From positions 372,001 to 436,000 of the forward strand of contig JAFGBR010000050.1 of NCBI GenBank assembly GCA_016933045.1: 64,000 nt of DNA, in the 5' to 3' direction. The first letter of the stretch is position 1. Every line of letters begins with the position of its first letter. This DNA is from Marinilabiliaceae bacterium (GTDB taxonomy: Bacteria; Bacteroidota; Bacteroidia; Bacteroidales; Marinilabiliaceae). Made by a program: the position numbers and the translations under genes. Shown here in pieces: positions 45,152 through 55,579 of this stretch. The notes below the pieces were generated by a model that saw nothing but the letters and a program-made list of their open reading frames with translations, was not told the DNA's origin and did no database searches.

Positions 45152-47956
45152 TTAAAATTTAAACCCTATACCAAAATTGACTTTCATGCCATAATATTCG
45201 GCCTGCATAGTGCGTTCACTTATACCTTGATAAAAACGTAATGGCTGATTTAAAATATTATTAACATTAAAATATAAGTTCCAATTTTTTGCAAATTTAT
45301 AATCGAGGTTTAAATCCATATAATTTACAGCATCCTGGTAATAATCGAAAAACGCTTCTTCTCCAATTCCACCATCTTCATTAACGTTTAAAAAAGCACT
45401 GGCATGATTAAATGATAACCTAATATCAAATTTTTTTGTGTCATAAGCTAAACTTAAATTATAAGTATGTTTTGGCGATCCGGCCAAAGGCAAATCTTCA
45501 TTTTCACGTCCTTTCACTTCAATATCCTCAAGTTTTGAACTTACATAAGTATAATTTCCATAAAAAGTAAGTTGTTTTAAAAAAGAAGGAAGAAATGTCA
45601 ATTTTCGACTCACCCCTATTTCAGCACCAAACAGGGTTGCATTTGCAATATTGTCAGGCTGGGTAAACAGGTCATAAACTTCACCTTTATAAGTATAATC
45701 AGATTTAACCAGATAGGCCATCACATCGTTCAGTTTTTTGTAGAAAACACCAGCCGAAATAAAACCAACATTTGAAAAATAGTGTTCCCCTAATAGATCA
45801 AAATTCATTGAAGTAGTAGGTTTTAACGATGGGTTACCTATGGTAATTTCATTGTCTTCATTTATTTCCTGGTAAGGAACCAAATCGTAATAATTAGGCC
45901 TTGCCAATGAGTTAGTCCAGGCAAAACGCAAATTAGCATTTTTTGTCAGCTCGTACTTTAAGTGTAACGAAGGTAAAATATTTGAATAGTTGTCTTTTAC
46001 CACCTCCGATATAACCAAATCTTCTTCCTGAATTAAATCACCATTTTGATCTTCAATCTCCTCAAAGTAATTAAAACCCTGGTATTCAAGTTTTGTTTGC
46101 TCAATACGCAATCCGGTAATAAATGAAAATTTAGACCCAATATTTTGAGTAACCATAACATATCCGGCCATAACATCTTCTTTAGCGTTAAAATTACCAG
46201 CTAATTCGGCAATAACCTTTGATTTATCATAATCAGTAATATTATCAAGAATTATTTTATCACTTATTTTAGGGTCAACATAGTGTCCCAAATTATAATC
46301 TCCAGCCATATAGTTACTACGCGAAATATCCTTTAAATTAGCAAAAACGATTTCATCAAAAGCATCTTCGTCAGTTGGTTCAAATTCGAAAAAATCATTT
46401 TCACGCTCTTTTTCTTTACCTTTGTATCGGGCTCCAAATTTAAGTTTACTAGCATATTGAGAATCAAACAAAGGTATTTCAAAGTTCACCCTAAAGTTTT
46501 TATCAATCTCATCAGTATATTGATATTCTTCGGTCATCTCTTTGAATGAATAAGCATCTGAAAAATCAGCAAGTTTATCATTGTCATAAGTAACCATCGG
46601 TTTTTCACGATTTGAATAATTAAAACCAACAATTGCATCTTTAGCACGATACACTAAATATCTTTCATTAGGTCGTTCTTCACTGGCCTTTGCATAAGAA
46701 CCTGACCAATTTAATTTTAACTGGCCGAAAACATGTTCACCACCCAAATTTAAGTTCATCATTCGCTGATCCTCTAAGCGGGCATATTTATTATCTTTTG
46801 ACCCAAACTTGGTTTCTCTTCTTATTTCGGCAATATACATTCCACTTGTTATATCGGGTTCAATATCTTTAAATGTTACCCGGTAACGGTTCTCCCAATC
46901 GTTACGATGATTATAAACTCCTTGAAAAAACAGAGTATGATTATCGCCAAATTTATAGTCCAAACCAACAGAAAAACTTTGACGTAATCGTTCAATAAAA
47001 TATTGTCGATTTTGAAACTCAGTAGTATAAGCCGACGCATCTTTGTTATTTTCATCAATAAAATCCCATTCTGCCTCAATATTATCTGATCCTAAATGGT
47101 TATCGTAAACCGATGCACTAATAACAATACCCAAATGATTATTTAACAAACGATCGCTTACGGTAACTGCTCCTTTTAATGTAGGCTTACAAGACACAAA
47201 GTTGTAACCACTTCCCAGTTTTCCATAAACTTCACGTTTATAAGGAGCTACTTTAGTAACCAAATTAATGGATCCGCCAATAGCATCCGCATCCATATCA
47301 GGCGTAACAGCCTTATTAAATTCTACAGTCTGCACCATATCCGAAGGAATCAGATCGAGCTGAACAGAACGAATCTCTGCTTCGGCCGAAGGAACCCTTT
47401 CTCCATTAATGGTAACCGAATTTAACTGAGGAGCTGTTCCCCTGATATTGCCAAAGCGTGCTTCACCCTGATCGTATTGTACATTAATGCCCGAAAGACG
47501 CTTAAGGGCATCGCCAATATTAGCATCGGGAAATCGATCAAGTTGCTCTTTATCTACAACATTAGTTATTGACAAAGCATTTTTTTGAATGTTTAATGCT
47601 CTTGTTTCACCTTGTAATCGACTATTTACAACCACTTCAGATAGTTCTACCCCTTCATTTAACTCAAAGTTAACTGCCACATCCTTACCCGATTCAACAT
47701 TAACCACAGTTTTTACTGTTTCATAACCCAAATAAGATGTTACTAAAACCAATTTTCCACTATTAATATTATTAAGAGTAAAATGCCCGTTAACATCGGT
47801 AATTGTTCCGGTTGTTGTACCATCAATAAAAACTGTTGCCCCAGGTAATGAGTGGTTTTGTGTATCAGAAACACGTCCGCTAACAATTGACTTCTGCGCA
47901 AAAATTGTTATTATGCTTAACGCATATAAAAGAATAATAAATGAGATCCTTTTCAT
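45152..47956 (-). CDS. TonB-dependent receptor paired with phytase
   Basis: Counted from ATG 47956 this is 934 residues; two further ATGs and a TTG lie in frame up to 48010 but would put extra residues before the signal peptide (MKRISFIILLYALSIITIFAQ type). Domains: carboxypeptidase-regulatory-like (about 22-105, SGRVSDTQNHSLPGATVFIDG), plug (about 115-245, IGDALKRLSGINVQ, NIRGTAPQLNSVTINGERVP), then a 22-strand barrel ending in the aromatic GIGFKF. It belongs to the TonB receptor class without a SusD partner. The downstream phytase suggests uptake of phytate, inositol phosphate or an iron complex of these. Confidence 0.92.
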   Translation of the reverse strand: MKRISFIILLYALSIITIFAQKSIVSGRVSDTQNHSLPGATVFIDGTTTGTITDVNGHFTLNNINSGKLVLVTSYLGYETVKTVVNVESGKDVAVNFELNEGVELSEVVVNSRLQGETRALNIQKNALSITNVVDKEQLDRFPDANIGDALKRLSGINVQYDQGEARFGNIRGTAPQLNSVTINGERVPSAEAEIRSVQLDLIPSDMVQTVEFNKAVTPDMDADAIGGSINLVTKVAPYKREVYGKLGSGYNFVSCKPTLKGAVTVSDRLLNNHLGIVISASVYDNHLGSDNIEAEWDFIDENNKDASAYTTEFQNRQYFIERLRQSFSVGLDYKFGDNHTLFFQGVYNHRNDWENRYRVTFKDIEPDITSGMYIAEIRRETKFGSKDNKYARLEDQRMMNLNLGGEHVFGQLKLNWSGSYAKASEERPNERYLVYRAKDAIVGFNYSNREKPMVTYDNDKLADFSDAYSFKEMTEEYQYTDEIDKNFRVNFEIPLFDSQYASKLKFGARYKGKEKERENDFFEFEPTDEDAFDEIVFANLKDISRSNYMAGDYNLGHYVDPKISDKIILDNITDYDKSKVIAELAGNFNAKEDVMAGYVMVTQNIGSKFSFITGLRIEQTKLEYQGFNYFEEIEDQNGDLIQEEDLVISEVVKDNYSNILPSLHLKYELTKNANLRFAWTNSLARPNYYDLVPYQEINEDNEITIGNPSLKPTTSMNFDLLGEHYFSNVGFISAGVFYKKLNDVMAYLVKSDYTYKGEVYDLFTQPDNIANATLFGAEIGVSRKLTFLPSFLKQLTFYGNYTYVSSKLEDIEVKGRENEDLPLAGSPKHTYNLSLAYDTKKFDIRLSFNHASAFLNVNEDGGIGEEAFFDYYQDAVNYMDLNLDYKFAKNWNLYFNVNNILNQPLRFYQGISERTMQAEYYGMKVNFGIGFKF

Positions 47957-48234
47957 TGCCATTATTAATATTTTATACATTATAAAAATTGTGACAATGA
48001 TATAGTTCAAACGTAAACAATGCTTTAATAAGCAATTAAATGATAGTTACTTCGGAACTTATGAAAACAGAAAAATAGATTTTTATGTTAATTTTTTATG
48101 ATTTGTTTAATCTAATTCAAATAATGTGAATTAAACTATCGACAAGTTTGAATTAATTCTTTGTTATAATTAGGCCTAATACTGTTTTTGTTACTATTTT
48201 CGATTAAATAATTATCGGCATAAACAACATTTAT

Positions 48235-49101
48235 ATGATAAAATTCATTATCACATTTATAGGAATAATTTTTAGCACATCACAAAATTTTGAAATAAAT
48301 GGTCAAAACTCACTTTTATGGAAGATATCGGGAAATGGACTAAACCATCCATCGTATCTGTTCGGTACCATTCATATTATTTGTGAAGATTCATATTTTC
48401 TTGATTCAACTGTAATACATGCTATAAATACATCATCAAAAATGGTTTTAGAAATAGATATGTCGGCTCCCGGCATTATGCAAAAAGCCCAGATGAGAAG
48501 TTTTAACAAGAACAATCATAATATAAAAGACGATTTGACACCCAACGACCGACAATTTTTAGATAGCTGTTTAAAGGCTAGTTTTAATGTTGGAATTGAC
48601 CAAATGGGTATTCTTAAACCTTGGGGTATTATGATTACTTTAAGCATTACCAATGCAATTGGGTGTTCAAATACAAAACAATACGAAACTGAATTACTAG
48701 CCATTGCACACAACAAAAATATTGAAATAGATCAACTTGAAACAATCGATTATCAATTAAGCCTTTTCGATAGCATTCCATATAACAGACAACTCGAAAT
48801 GCTTATTTGTGCTGCTCGCGAAAAAAATAAAAGCAAAATCGAGCTTCAGAAACTAATGAAGGCTTATACAAATCAGAATATTGAAGAAATACATAAATTG
48901 ATGATGGAGCAAGATGAAATGAAAGAATTTAGCAATTTATTTTTTTACAACCGTAACAAAAACTGGATTCCTATTATAGAAAGTTTTATTAGCCAACAAC
49001 AAACATTCATTGCTATTGGGGCAGGACATCTTGGTGGCAAAGGCGGTGTAATTGACTTACTTAAAAAAGAAGGATATGTTGTGGAACCATTAGTTCATTA
49101 A
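48235..49101 (+). CDS. TraB/GumN family protein
   Basis: This 288-residue protein has a short hydrophobic start and the TraB/GumN motifs: YLFGTIH with G44-T-I-H47, a middle helical region with ETELLAIA, and GAGHLGGKGGVIDLL near 262-276. These resemble the Tiki/TraB fold, a proposed metalloprotease with two G-x-x-H motifs. The role in bacteria is uncertain. It is monocistronic and divergent from the TonB receptor gene. Confidence 0.82.
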   Translation: MIKFIITFIGIIFSTSQNFEINGQNSLLWKISGNGLNHPSYLFGTIHIICEDSYFLDSTVIHAINTSSKMVLEIDMSAPGIMQKAQMRSFNKNNHNIKDDLTPNDRQFLDSCLKASFNVGIDQMGILKPWGIMITLSITNAIGCSNTKQYETELLAIAHNKNIEIDQLETIDYQLSLFDSIPYNRQLEMLICAAREKNKSKIELQKLMKAYTNQNIEEIHKLMMEQDEMKEFSNLFFYNRNKNWIPIIESFISQQQTFIAIGAGHLGGKGGVIDLLKKEGYVVEPLVH

Positions 49102-49216
49102 AAAAACTTAAAGCATAATAGCTGTACAAAAGATACTATAATTTTAACTAATAATGATATTATTCATAAATTTGAAAAGAAAAAAATAATAATTATTTGA
49201 AATTAACTACATTCAA

Positions 49217-50278
49217 ATGAGAATATGCTTTTGCAATACTATAAAAAGTTGGGGAGGAGGCGAAAAATGGCATTATGAAATGGCTACCGAACTTGCAAAC
49301 ATTAATGATTATCAAATATCATTTATAACAAATAATAAAAGTCAATTAGCAAAAAAACTATCTTCTCATTTAATAACTCCATATTTTATTTCAATTGGAA
49401 ATATAAGTTTTTTAAATCCTTTTAAAACTTATAAATTAATTACATATTTTAAAAAAAACCATTTCGATGCAGTTATTTTAAACAGCCCTAGTGAATTAAA
49501 AACTGTAGCCATTGCAGCAAAAATAGTAAAAATTAAAAAAATTATTTATCGACGCGGAAGTGACGTAGTTGTTAAAAACTCATTTTTAAACCGATTTTTA
49601 CTTGAAAAAGTAGTAACAACAATTATTGCCAATTCAAATGCAACAAAAGAATCACTTTTGAAAACAGGGCTAAATATTTCTGATAAGATTTATCTAATTC
49701 CAAATGGCATAAAACCACCTTCAATTATAAAATCATCACCAGAAACTGATACAGTAATAATTGGTGCAATTGGCCGATTAGCTCCCGAAAAAGGTTTCGA
49801 TTTATTAATCGATATCTGCAAATTACTCAGAGACCAAAAACTCAACTTCAAGATTAAAATTGCGGGTTCCGGAAATGAAGAATCAAATTTACGCAATCAG
49901 ATTGAACAACATCAATTAAATGACATTGTCGAATTAGTTGGCTTTGTTAATGATCCGTTCAATTTTTTATCGCAATGCGATATTTTTGCATTATCATCGA
50001 GATATGAAGGATTTGGTTACGTTGTTGTTGAAGCTATGTTTGCTAAAAAACCGGTAGTTGCTTTTGATATAAGTTCGGTACGTGATCTTATATACGAAGG
50101 AGAAACAGGATATATTGTTCCAGCCTATCAAATAAATGCATTTGCCGATAAAGTAAAACAACTTTTGTTAAATAAAGAAACAAGAATCAGTTTTGGAGAA
50201 AAAGGATCACAAATAGCATTTGAGAAATTTAATTTTAAAACCAGTTTAGAACATTTCTTAAATGTTATTACATCTTAG
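49217..50278 (+). CDS. Glycosyltransferase family 4
   Basis: This 353-residue GT-B enzyme starts MRICFCNTIKSWGGGEKWHYEM, close to the start of the GT4 half of the fusion at 51430. It has IYRRGSDVV near 114-122, GAIGRLAPEKGFDLLID near 183-199 and the donor-binding SRYEGFGYVVVEAM near 257-270, the E-x7-E type motif. It adds a sugar to LPS or a related glycan from a nucleotide donor in the cytoplasm. It lies beside hldD and the GT4-GT9 fusion gene, so heptose-containing LPS core is the likely product. Confidence 0.85.
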   Translation: MRICFCNTIKSWGGGEKWHYEMATELANINDYQISFITNNKSQLAKKLSSHLITPYFISIGNISFLNPFKTYKLITYFKKNHFDAVILNSPSELKTVAIAAKIVKIKKIIYRRGSDVVVKNSFLNRFLLEKVVTTIIANSNATKESLLKTGLNISDKIYLIPNGIKPPSIIKSSPETDTVIIGAIGRLAPEKGFDLLIDICKLLRDQKLNFKIKIAGSGNEESNLRNQIEQHQLNDIVELVGFVNDPFNFLSQCDIFALSSRYEGFGYVVVEAMFAKKPVVAFDISSVRDLIYEGETGYIVPAYQINAFADKVKQLLLNKETRISFGEKGSQIAFEKFNFKTSLEHFLNVITS

Positions 50279-50281
50279 ATT

Positions 50282-50300
50282 ATTTGTTTGTCAAACAAAT
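50282..50300. terminator. Perfect inverted repeat between convergent genes
   Basis: ATTTGTTTG and CAAACAAAT flank one central T between convergent GT4 and hldD stops. No T run follows on the plus strand; it may still stop transcription. Assignment is weak. Confidence 0.35.
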
Positions 50301-50318
50301 CTTAAAAAAACTTCCTTA

Positions 50319-51257
50319 TTAAAAAAAACCATTACTATTTTTTAATCTCAATAAATATTTCTCCATCCCATTTTCAAGCGAAGTAAACTCTTCGGAGTAT
50401 CCAACTCCTCTTAAATTTGATAAATCAGCTTTAGTATAAGCCTGATACTTACCTTTTAAATGATCGGGGAAAGGAATAATTTTAATATTACAATTACCAT
50501 ATTGCATCGAAAAAATTTTGGCCATATCCATAAAAGAACGTTCCACTCCGGTACCGCAATTAAAAATTCCACTCTTACGCGATTCGATGAAGAACATTAC
50601 AACTTTCACAACATCATCAACAAAAATAAAATCGCGCAAAAAATTCTCACTTCCCTCAAACACTTTTATCTCGCCATTTTCATTTGCCTGGTTGAAAAAA
50701 TGAAACGGAACAGAGGCCATGCTTCCTTTATGGTTTTCCTGATAACCGTAAACATTAAAATATCGAAGTCCCACAACCTGACTATGAGGTTTTTTAAAAT
50801 CGACATTTTTACGAATGTAGTTATCAAAAATAAACTTCGAAAAAGCATATCCATTTAAAGGGTACTCACACTCGGGCTTTTCTGAAAAACCATTATCGCC
50901 ATTTCCATATACCGACGCACTTGATGCATAAACAAAAGGTATCTCCTCGTCCTGACAATAATGAAACAGTGTTTTTGAATATTCGTAATTGTTTTTTATT
51001 AAATAATTTGCATCCAACTCTGTTGTAGCCGAACATGCCCCCTGATGCAGTATCATCTCAACATTTTTCAAGTTTGGCAACCGATTTAAAAAATCAAATT
51101 TATCAATATAATCGCTAAATTTTAATCGGTTAAGATTAAGATATTTTTGTGTATGTGCTAAATTATCAACAATAATAATATCATTAATCCCTGCATCATT
51201 TAAACCTTTAACCAGGTTACTTCCAATAAAACCTGCACCACCAGTAACAATTATCAT
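50319..51257 (-). CDS. hldD: ADP-L-glycero-D-manno-heptose-6-epimerase
   Basis: This 312-residue short-chain dehydrogenase (ATG 51257; TTG 51263 also open) has IIVTGGAGFIGSN for NAD(P) binding, HQGACSATTELD near 71-82, SSASVYGNGD, the YAFSK catalytic pair near 138-142 and RYFNVYGYQENHKG. The last two segments are typical of HldD (RfaD/GmhD). It epimerises ADP-D-glycero- to ADP-L-glycero-D-manno-heptose, the donor used by heptosyltransferases. Location next to the GT4-GT9 fusion gene is consistent. Confidence 0.93.
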   Translation of the reverse strand: MIIVTGGAGFIGSNLVKGLNDAGINDIIIVDNLAHTQKYLNLNRLKFSDYIDKFDFLNRLPNLKNVEMILHQGACSATTELDANYLIKNNYEYSKTLFHYCQDEEIPFVYASSASVYGNGDNGFSEKPECEYPLNGYAFSKFIFDNYIRKNVDFKKPHSQVVGLRYFNVYGYQENHKGSMASVPFHFFNQANENGEIKVFEGSENFLRDFIFVDDVVKVVMFFIESRKSGIFNCGTGVERSFMDMAKIFSMQYGNCNIKIIPFPDHLKGKYQAYTKADLSNLRGVGYSEEFTSLENGMEKYLLRLKNSNGFF

Positions 51258-51429
51258 ATTCAAAAAATTTTACACTAAACAAAGTTAAACCGAATTAATA
51301 AAAAAAAAGACTTTTAATAATATATTCAATGATATTAAGTTATTTTGTATAATAATTATAAGGTATTAGTAACAATCCTCGTGATATAAATAAATGGTTA
51401 AACATGAGGTTCTTCTAAATAATAAATAA

Positions 51430-53508
51430 GTGAAAATTTTACTACTTAATTCAATAGGACAAAACAAATGGGGTGGTGGAGAAAAATGGATGATACTTGC
51501 AGCAGGAGGGCTCATAAAAAAAGGGCATGATGTTTATATTGGGAGCAGAAAAAACTCAATTATTCAAAAAAAAGCAAAAGAAAACAACATTCCTTTCATT
51601 CCAATTAATATTAGTTCAGATTTTAGTTTTTCAGGAGCATTCGATTTGATCAGACATAGCCATAAATCGGCTTTTGATGTTATTGTTGGCTGTCAAAACA
51701 GAGATGTACGTATTTCGGGTGCAATAAAAAAACTAATTGGAAAACCCATTGTATTAAGTCGTCAGGGCGTAAAACTGCTTCACAATTCGTGGAAATATAA
51801 ATGGTTTTTTAACCCCCTATGCGATGGAATTATCACTAATACATTAAGTATTAAAAAAGAGTACGACAGTTATAACTGGTGGAATGATGATTTTGTAAAA
51901 GTTATATATAATGGTGTTGGTATTTCAAACGATAAAGACATTAAACCTGCCGATTTAAGTCAATACATTCCTTCAAACATAAGTAATCCAAAAATCATAC
52001 TTTCTGCAGGGCGATTATCAAACCAAAAAGGATTTAATTATTTAATTGAAGCTGCCGAAGATATTTGCAAAGAGCGAAAAGATGTATTCTTTTTAATTGC
52101 CGGTAAAGGCAAACTTCATTCCAAGCTTAAAAGCATGATTGTATCGAAAGGTTTGGAAAAAAATGTATTACTTATTGGATTCCACAACGATTTAACCTCA
52201 CTTTTTAAAAAATCTGATTTATTTGTTCTCTCATCGTTGTACGAAGGAATGCCTAATGTGGTGATGGAAGCAATGGCGAATAAAGTACCGGTTATTTCAA
52301 CCGATGTAAATGGCGTGTCTGAATTAATTGAGAATAATAAAAGTGGCATCATTATACCACCGGCAAACAGCAAAAAACTTTCACAATCTATTAAACAGTT
52401 TTTTAACGAAAACAAACATGATGAAATAGTAAATAAAGCTTTCCAACGAATTAACGATAAATTCTCAATTGAGGTTATGGTTAATAATCTTGAAAAATTT
52501 TTCAGCCATAAAATTGCAAATCGTTTTCAACTCAATTCATTCCTAATAATACAAACAGCATTTATTGGCGATGTTATTCTGGCAACACCTCTCATCGAGA
52601 AACTGAAACGTTTTTATCCCAACAGTAACATTGATTTTTTACTTCGAAAAGGTAATGAAGGACTATTGGAAGGAAATCCGCATTTACGAAACATGATTGT
52701 ATTTAATAAAAAAGACGGAAAGTATAAAAACCTTATCAGGCTTATTAAACAAATAAGAAAAAACAAGTACGATTTAGTCATTAACATACAACGCTATTCA
52801 ACAACCGGAATCATCACATCACTATCGGGGGCTACTCAAAAAGTTGGTTTTTCTAAAAACCCTCTTTCACTGTTTTTTACAAAACGGATATACCACCAAA
52901 TGCATCACGAAAAAACAGGCGATCACGAAGTAAAACGAAACCTAAAACTTATTGAATACATTACTGATACCAGTTTTGAGATGCCAAAACTATACCCATC
53001 GAAAAAAGATTTTGAATCGCAAAAACAAGAACAACCATATTATTGTATTGCACCTACATCGGTTTGGTTTACAAAGCAATTCCCGTTTGAAAAATGGATC
53101 AAACTTATTAACAAACTACCTTATAACCATAAAATATATTTATTAGGTGCAAAAAGCGATTCCCAGTTTTGTGAAAAACTAATACATCAGGTCGAACACC
53201 CTAATGTAATAAATAATGCCGGCAAAATAACTCTATTACAATCGGCAGCATTAATGAAAAATGCTACTATGAATTATGTAAATGACTCGGCACCTTTACA
53301 CATAACATCGGCCATGAACTGTCCGGTTCGTGCAATATTTTGCTCCACTGTACCTGCTTTTGGATACACTCCTTTATCGGATAATTCGAAAATTATTGAA
53401 GTAACCGAAAAACTTTCGTGCCGACCTTGTGGTTTACATGGTAAAAAATCGTGCCCTTTAGGCCACTTTAAATGTAGCGACATAGAAATTGACAGAATTA
53501 TTAATTAA
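51430..53508 (+). CDS. Fused glycosyltransferase: GT4 plus GT9 (heptosyltransferase-like)
   Basis: This 692-residue protein has a GT4 half (1-360: WGGGEKWM, ILSAGRLSNQKGFNYLIEAA, SSLYEGMPNVVMEAMA) joined to a GT9 half (about 370-692: FLIIQTAFIGDVILATPLIEKL, VNDSAPLHITSAMNCPVRAIF) with the Cys-rich tail CRPCGLHGKKSCPLGHFKC. The frame runs through without a stop. GT9 enzymes transfer L-glycero-D-manno-heptose from ADP-heptose, so one protein probably adds two successive core sugars. Start GTG 51430. The GT9 half resembles the truncated GT9 at the left edge of the window. Confidence 0.88.
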   Translation: MKILLLNSIGQNKWGGGEKWMILAAGGLIKKGHDVYIGSRKNSIIQKKAKENNIPFIPINISSDFSFSGAFDLIRHSHKSAFDVIVGCQNRDVRISGAIKKLIGKPIVLSRQGVKLLHNSWKYKWFFNPLCDGIITNTLSIKKEYDSYNWWNDDFVKVIYNGVGISNDKDIKPADLSQYIPSNISNPKIILSAGRLSNQKGFNYLIEAAEDICKERKDVFFLIAGKGKLHSKLKSMIVSKGLEKNVLLIGFHNDLTSLFKKSDLFVLSSLYEGMPNVVMEAMANKVPVISTDVNGVSELIENNKSGIIIPPANSKKLSQSIKQFFNENKHDEIVNKAFQRINDKFSIEVMVNNLEKFFSHKIANRFQLNSFLIIQTAFIGDVILATPLIEKLKRFYPNSNIDFLLRKGNEGLLEGNPHLRNMIVFNKKDGKYKNLIRLIKQIRKNKYDLVINIQRYSTTGIITSLSGATQKVGFSKNPLSLFFTKRIYHQMHHEKTGDHEVKRNLKLIEYITDTSFEMPKLYPSKKDFESQKQEQPYYCIAPTSVWFTKQFPFEKWIKLINKLPYNHKIYLLGAKSDSQFCEKLIHQVEHPNVINNAGKITLLQSAALMKNATMNYVNDSAPLHITSAMNCPVRAIFCSTVPAFGYTPLSDNSKIIEVTEKLSCRPCGLHGKKSCPLGHFKCSDIEIDRIIN

Positions 53509-53513
53509 AAATA

Positions 53514-54782
53514 ATGACATTAAGCAGACAAGAAGTTGAAATAATGGCACCAGTTGGTTCATACGAATCACTTATGGCTGCTATTCAGGGAGGAGCAAAC
53601 TCGGTATATTTTGGTGTTGAACAGTTGAATATGCGTTCACGTTCATCGGCCAATTTTACCATTTCCGATTTGCACGAAATTGTCCGTATTGCCACCAAAA
53701 ATCATATCAAAACTTATCTTACTGTTAATATTGTTTTATACGATGATGATTTAGAGGTGATGAAAAGAATAATAGATGCCGCAAAAGAAGCTAAGCTAAC
53801 TGCCATCATAGCATCAGATCAGGCTGCTATTAACTATGCCAATTCTATTGGTGTTGAGGTTCATATATCTACCCAGGTTAATATATCAAACATTGAAACA
53901 GTTAAGTTTTACAGCAAATTTGCAGACGTTGTTGTACTGGCTCGCGAACTAAACATGAACCAAGTTACTGCTATTTATAAGGCAATAAATGAGGAACAAA
54001 TCAAAGGTCCTAAAGGAGAATTGATACAAATTGAAATGTTTATACATGGAGCTTTGTGTATGGCAATTTCGGGTAAATGTTATTTAAGTCTTCACCAATA
54101 TAATTACTCGGCCAACCGCGGTGGATGCCTGCAAGGTTGTCGACGTTCGTACATTGTTACAGATAAAGATACTGGCAACGAACTTGAAATAGACAATGAA
54201 TATATTATGTCGCCAAAAGACCTTAAAACCATTCATTTTCTCGATCAGGTTTTGGAAGCAGGCGTAAGGGTGCTAAAAATTGAAGGACGAGCTCGTTCGG
54301 CAGAATATGTTAAAACAGTTGTTGAGTGTTATAACGAAGCTGTTGATGCTGTTATAAACAATAATTTTACCCATGAAAAAATTGAAAATTGGGACAAACG
54401 ATTATCTTCAGTCTTTAACCGAGGTTTTTGGGATGGTTATTATTTAGGACAAAAAATTGGCGAATGGTCTCGCGAGTATGGCTCAAAAGCAACCAAAAAG
54501 AAAGTATATATTGGAAAAGGAACCAACTACTTTCCTAAAATTAAAGTTGCCGAATTTTTGGTTGAATCACATTCATTATCGGTTGGCGACGAAATACTAA
54601 TAACAGGACCTACAACAGGAGTTATTCAAATGACTGTACCCGAAATTAGAGTCGACTTAAAACCGGTTGATTTAACAACTAAAGGCGAAAAATTTTCTAT
54701 GCCTGTCGATGAAATAATCAGACGATCTGATAAATTATATAAACTGGTAGATGCAAAAACAGTTAAAGACGGACAAGGATGA
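53514..54782 (+). CDS. Peptidase U32 family protein
   Basis: This 422-residue protein starts EIMAPVGSYESLMAAIQGGANSVYFG and has HISTQVNISN, MFIHGALCMAISGKCYLS, NRGGCLQGCRRSY (Cys pair) and KIEGRARSAEYV, the U32 signature. U32 members TrhP/YegQ and RlhA take part in 5-hydroxylation of tRNA or rRNA, with the conserved Cys thought to bind an iron-sulfur cluster; others were called collagenases. The RNA-modification role is more likely for a protein without a signal peptide. It begins 5 bases after the fusion gene and overlaps the next gene by 4 bases. Confidence 0.88.
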   Translation: MTLSRQEVEIMAPVGSYESLMAAIQGGANSVYFGVEQLNMRSRSSANFTISDLHEIVRIATKNHIKTYLTVNIVLYDDDLEVMKRIIDAAKEAKLTAIIASDQAAINYANSIGVEVHISTQVNISNIETVKFYSKFADVVVLARELNMNQVTAIYKAINEEQIKGPKGELIQIEMFIHGALCMAISGKCYLSLHQYNYSANRGGCLQGCRRSYIVTDKDTGNELEIDNEYIMSPKDLKTIHFLDQVLEAGVRVLKIEGRARSAEYVKTVVECYNEAVDAVINNNFTHEKIENWDKRLSSVFNRGFWDGYYLGQKIGEWSREYGSKATKKKVYIGKGTNYFPKIKVAEFLVESHSLSVGDEILITGPTTGVIQMTVPEIRVDLKPVDLTTKGEKFSMPVDEIIRRSDKLYKLVDAKTVKDGQG

Positions 54783-55579
54783 TTGAAGGACACCTGGAAA
54801 AAATGAAAACATCGCTTATAGATGGAAAAGTAAATTATCAACTTCCCCTAGAAAACAACTTTATTGCCTTAAACCCTATCATCGGCCAATCTATAAAAAT
54901 ATCATACCGGGGAAAAATTCATTGCATGAATTGTGGAAAAGAAACTAAAACATCTTTTGGACAAGGATATTGCTTCCAATGTTTTTCAACAATTCCTGAA
55001 ACTGATGAATGTGTTCTTAATCCAGAAAAATGCAAAGCTCATTTAGGAATATCACGCGACATGGAATGGTCAAAAACCCATTGCTTAACCGATCATATTG
55101 TTTATCTCGCTTATACAGGAAACCTTAAGGTTGGTGTAACCCGTCATTCTCAAATTCCTACCCGATGGATAGATCAGGGTGCAATACAGGCAATTCAACT
55201 AGCCAAAACACCAAACAGACACATTGCAGGTTTAATTGAAGTATTTCTAAAAAGTCATTTCGCCGATAAAACATCGTGGCAACAAATGCTTAAAATGAAA
55301 CCTTCATTTTTACCTGTAAATCTTATTTATGAAAAAGAAAAAGCAATTGGTTTAATGCCATCAGCACTTAAACAATTTGTTAACGATAATAATGACATTT
55401 TAAATATTCAATATCCTTTGCTCCAAATTCCCGATTCGATAACATCAAGTAACTTTAATAAAACAAATTCAATAGCTGGAAAACTAACCGGTATTAAAGG
55501 ACAATATTTAATTTTCGACAATAAAAATGTTATCAATATTAGATCGCACAGAGGATACCTGGTGTCAATAGAAATATAA
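54779..55579 (+). CDS. DUF2797 family protein
   Basis: This 266-residue protein has a zinc-ribbon-like cluster (C49, C52, C65, C68) and further Cys78 and Cys85, then the segment HIVYLAYTGNLKVGVTRHSQIPTRWIDQGA (about 105-135) that marks DUF2797 and resembles a GIY-YIG-like core. Function is unknown. Its ATG overlaps the stop of the U32 gene by four bases, so the two are coupled; a shared role in RNA modification is a reasonable guess only. Confidence 0.8.
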   Translation: MIEGHLEKMKTSLIDGKVNYQLPLENNFIALNPIIGQSIKISYRGKIHCMNCGKETKTSFGQGYCFQCFSTIPETDECVLNPEKCKAHLGISRDMEWSKTHCLTDHIVYLAYTGNLKVGVTRHSQIPTRWIDQGAIQAIQLAKTPNRHIAGLIEVFLKSHFADKTSWQQMLKMKPSFLPVNLIYEKEKAIGLMPSALKQFVNDNNDILNIQYPLLQIPDSITSSNFNKTNSIAGKLTGIKGQYLIFDNKNVINIRSHRGYLVSIEI

